A stretch of 64,000 bases of DNA from Nephthysia sp036513515 (GTDB taxonomy: Bacteria > Chloroflexota > Dormibacteria > Dormibacterales > Dormibacteraceae): contig DATBYW010000079.1 of the NCBI GenBank assembly GCA_036513515.1, positions 1 to 64,000 on the forward strand, in the 5' to 3' direction. Position 1 is the stretch's first letter, and every line of letters starts with the position of its first letter. The translations under genes and the position numbers were made by a program. The notes beneath the pieces were generated by a model, which was not told the DNA's origin, did no database searches, and saw only the letters and a program-made list of their open reading frames with translations. This document shows positions 62,095-64,000 of this stretch, piece by piece.

Positions 62095-64000
62095 TGAAAG
62101 ACCTCCAGACCCCTGACACGCTCGAGCTCTCACCCGCCAAGCGGGCGCTGCTCGAAAAGCAGCTGCACCGGCAGCTCAAGTCCCCCGGCACGCGTCCGGC
62201 GATCCCGGTCCGCGACGCGGGCGTCCCCACGCCGGCCTCGTACGGCCAGGAGCAGCTCTGGTTCCTTTCCCAGCTGGTCCCGGGGACCACTGCCTACAAC
62301 GAGTCGATGGCCATACAGTGCCCGCCGAACCTCGACGTGGAGGCGCTGCAGCGCGCCTTCAACGAGGTCCTGCGGCGGCACGAGGCGTGGCGCACAGTCT
62401 TCCGAGAGGACGGCGGCCGCCTGCTGCAGGTGGTGCTGCCTCCCCAGGTCCATCGCCTGCCGCAGGTCGACCTGGCCGGGCTGCCCGCCGATGAGCGGGG
62501 GGTGGAGGCTAGGCGTCTGGCCGAACAGGACGCCCGCCGGCCGTTCGACCTCGGGGTCGGCCCGCTCTGGCGGGCGACTCTCTTCGACCTCGGCGGCCTC
62601 GGACATCGCCTGCACCTGACCCTGCACCACGCCATCTTCGACGGCGTATCGGTGGACCAGTTGCTGGTGGCGGAGCTCACCACGCTCTACGAGGCTTTCA
62701 GCCAGGGCAGGACCTCCCCGCTCGCCGAGCTTCCGATCCAGTACCCCGACTATGCGATCTGGCAGCGGAACTGGTCCGAAGGACCCGAGGCGCAGGCGCA
62801 GCTCGACAGCCTTCGCGAGCAGCTGCGCGGCCTTCCCACTCTTCAGCTGCCCACCGATCGTCCCCGGGCCTCGATGCAGACCTTCCGCGGCGGCTACCTG
62901 CCGGTCGCGGTCTCGCGTCAGGCTGCTGACGGTCTCAGGCGGCTCGGCCGCGAAGAGGGCGCAACGCTCTTCATGGGAGCCGTGGCCGCGTTCAAGGTGG
63001 TGCTGCACAGGTACAGCGGCCAGGACGACCTGGTCGTGGGCACCGTGAGCTCCGGCCGCAAGCTGCCCGAGCTGGACGGCATGCTCGGCTACCTCCAGAA
63101 CAGCGTGCCGCTTCGCACAGACCTCTCGGGCGACCCCAGCTTCCGCGCTCTGCTCGGTCGCGTGCGCGAGGTGGCTCTGACGGCGCTGGCGAACGACGAC
63201 CTGCCGTTCGAGCGTCTGGTTCAGGAGCTGCAGCCGCAGCGGGATCCAAGCCGCAATCCGCTCTTCGACGTCCTCTTCACGCTGCAGCCGCCGGTGCCGC
63301 AGCTGCCGGCCGGTTGGGACGTCCTCCCCAACGCCGTCGACAACGGGGCGGCGAAGCTCGACCTTTCGGTGGAGCTCATCGAGCGGCAGGGCGGCCTCGC
63401 CGGCCGCCTGACCTACAACAGCGACCTCTTCGAGGGCGAGACCATCGAGCGCCTGGCGGGGCACTTCCAGACCCTGCTGGAAGCGGCAGTCGCCGATCCG
63501 GAGCGGCCGATCTCCCAGCTGCCCATGCTGACCGAGGCGGAGACCGCCCGGCTTGACGCCTGGAACTCGAACCAGGCGGAGATCCCCGCGGTCTCCCTCG
63601 ACCAGCTGGTGGAGCGCCAGGCCGCGGACCGCCCCGACGCGGTGGCCGCCGAGTTCGAGGACTCGCAGCTCAGCTACCGCGAGCTCGACGAGCGCGCCAA
63701 CCGGCTCGCCCACCGCCTCCGTGACCTGGGTGCCGAGACCGACCGGCCGGTCGCGATCTGCCTGGAGCGGGGCCTGGAGATGGTGGTCGCGGTGCTGGCC
63801 ACCCTCAAGGCCGGCGCGCCCTACCTGCCCCTCGACCCCAACCATCCTCACGATCGCCTGGCGTTGATGATCGAGGACTCCCAGACCGGCATCGTGGTGA
63901 CACAGTCGGATCTGATCGCCTCCCTCCCCTTTGCGGGGTCCGAGCAAAACCCAGCCGTCCAGACGCTGTGCCTGGACGAAGAGGAGGAGCTGCTGTCCCG
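62094..64000 (+). CDS. NRPS condensation-adenylation protein (3' end outside window)
   Basis: This is the start of a modular NRPS protein; 635 codons are visible with no stop. A condensation domain (about 35-470) has the H-H-x-x-x-D-G active site as H-H-A-I-F-D-G near residue 180. An adenylation domain begins at about residue 480 (L-D-A-W-N, then A-G-A-P-Y-L-P-L-D-P-N) and runs off the edge. ATG 62094 shares one base with the P450 stop. Antisense ORFs on the minus strand here are shadows. Confidence 0.9.
   Translation, partial: MKDLQTPDTLELSPAKRALLEKQLHRQLKSPGTRPAIPVRDAGVPTPASYGQEQLWFLSQLVPGTTAYNESMAIQCPPNLDVEALQRAFNEVLRRHEAWRTVFREDGGRLLQVVLPPQVHRLPQVDLAGLPADERGVEARRLAEQDARRPFDLGVGPLWRATLFDLGGLGHRLHLTLHHAIFDGVSVDQLLVAELTTLYEAFSQGRTSPLAELPIQYPDYAIWQRNWSEGPEAQAQLDSLREQLRGLPTLQLPTDRPRASMQTFRGGYLPVAVSRQAADGLRRLGREEGATLFMGAVAAFKVVLHRYSGQDDLVVGTVSSGRKLPELDGMLGYLQNSVPLRTDLSGDPSFRALLGRVREVALTALANDDLPFERLVQELQPQRDPSRNPLFDVLFTLQPPVPQLPAGWDVLPNAVDNGAAKLDLSVELIERQGGLAGRLTYNSDLFEGETIERLAGHFQTLLEAAVADPERPISQLPMLTEAETARLDAWNSNQAEIPAVSLDQLVERQAADRPDAVAAEFEDSQLSYRELDERANRLAHRLRDLGAETDRPVAICLERGLEMVVAVLATLKAGAPYLPLDPNHPHDRLALMIEDSQTGIVVTQSDLIASLPFAGSEQNPAVQTLCLDEEEELLS

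Noticed and set aside
62130..63947. 605-residue minus-strand ORF at the right edge
   Set aside because: Antisense of an NRPS condensation-adenylation protein whose plus-strand frame is open and carries core motifs.
1..64000. CRISPR array, tRNA, rRNA, prophage or insertion sequence
   Set aside because: No regularly spaced repeats, cloverleaf-like sequence, rRNA motif, transposase or phage structural gene was recognised by reading; tRNA-specific software could still find a missed gene.

Overview
The window is 64 kb of high-GC, densely coded bacterial DNA with many GTG and TTG starts and frequent 1-4 base stop/start overlaps. A deazaflavin-type nitroreductase, an F420/FMN-type PPOX protein, an ECF42-like sigma factor beside a DGPF (YCII) protein, a GAP-family exporter, an HdeD protein and a modular NRPS suggest a soil bacterium from the Actinobacteriota, Chloroflexota or Dormibacterota part of the tree. 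No rRNA, tRNA, CRISPR array, prophage or complete insertion sequence is visible. The phylum is inferred from gene content only.

Layout. 1-8.5 kb: partial glycosyltransferase; YCII / ECF42-like sigma / small-protein operon on the minus strand; HdeD, AI-2E family permease, MFS exporter, YtcJ-like amidohydrolase and GAP-family protein on the plus strand. 8.6-13.6 kb: large secreted metallophosphoesterase with FN3 and DNRLRE modules, universal stress protein, NudC-like Nudix hydrolase, PHP phosphoesterase. 14.1-23.2 kb: envelope-glycosylation run (GT2-GtrA fusion, GtrA, HprK-like kinase, GT39 transferase with three C-terminal repeats, membrane-anchored Ig-like protein, DNRLRE-metallophosphoesterase). 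23.5-30.4 kb: LuxR-type regulator, MFS exporter, an intergenic region carrying three tiny heptapeptide ORFs, and a very large multi-GAF histidine kinase. 30.4-36.4 kb: USP-UbiB fusion, adenylate cyclase-like protein, MurJ-like flippase, deazaflavin oxidoreductase. 36.5-43.7 kb: cupin, amino-acid permease, glutamine-synthetase-like ligase, class II amidotransferase, PPOX protein and two FluG-type amidohydrolases, probably a pathway for an amine or amide nitrogen source. 43.7-50.5 kb: FUSC-ParB fusion, ArsR-type regulator with a palindromic operator and a divergent small gene, small hypotheticals, phospholipase C-like enzyme. 50.5-55.4 kb: formate dehydrogenase operon whose catalytic subunit reads through an in-frame UGA, probably selenocysteine. 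55.6-58.6 kb: lipoprotein, unknown protein, orphan Tat/lipoprotein solute-binding protein, hexapeptide acyltransferase. 59.0-64.0 kb: start of an NRPS operon (A-T, P450, C-A running off the edge).

The most unusual element is at 25.82-26.02 kb. Three ORFs of seven codons, each with a purine-rich Shine-Dalgarno sequence, encode M-Y-D-G-W-F-D, M-N-R-G-W-F-D and M-N-R-G-W-F-D. Synonymous codon differences between copies indicate that the peptide itself is conserved. A good sigma70-type promoter lies upstream. An MFS exporter is divergent on one side and a multi-GAF kinase lies downstream on the other. This could be a minimal secreted-peptide (signal or modified heptapeptide) locus, but its function is unproven.
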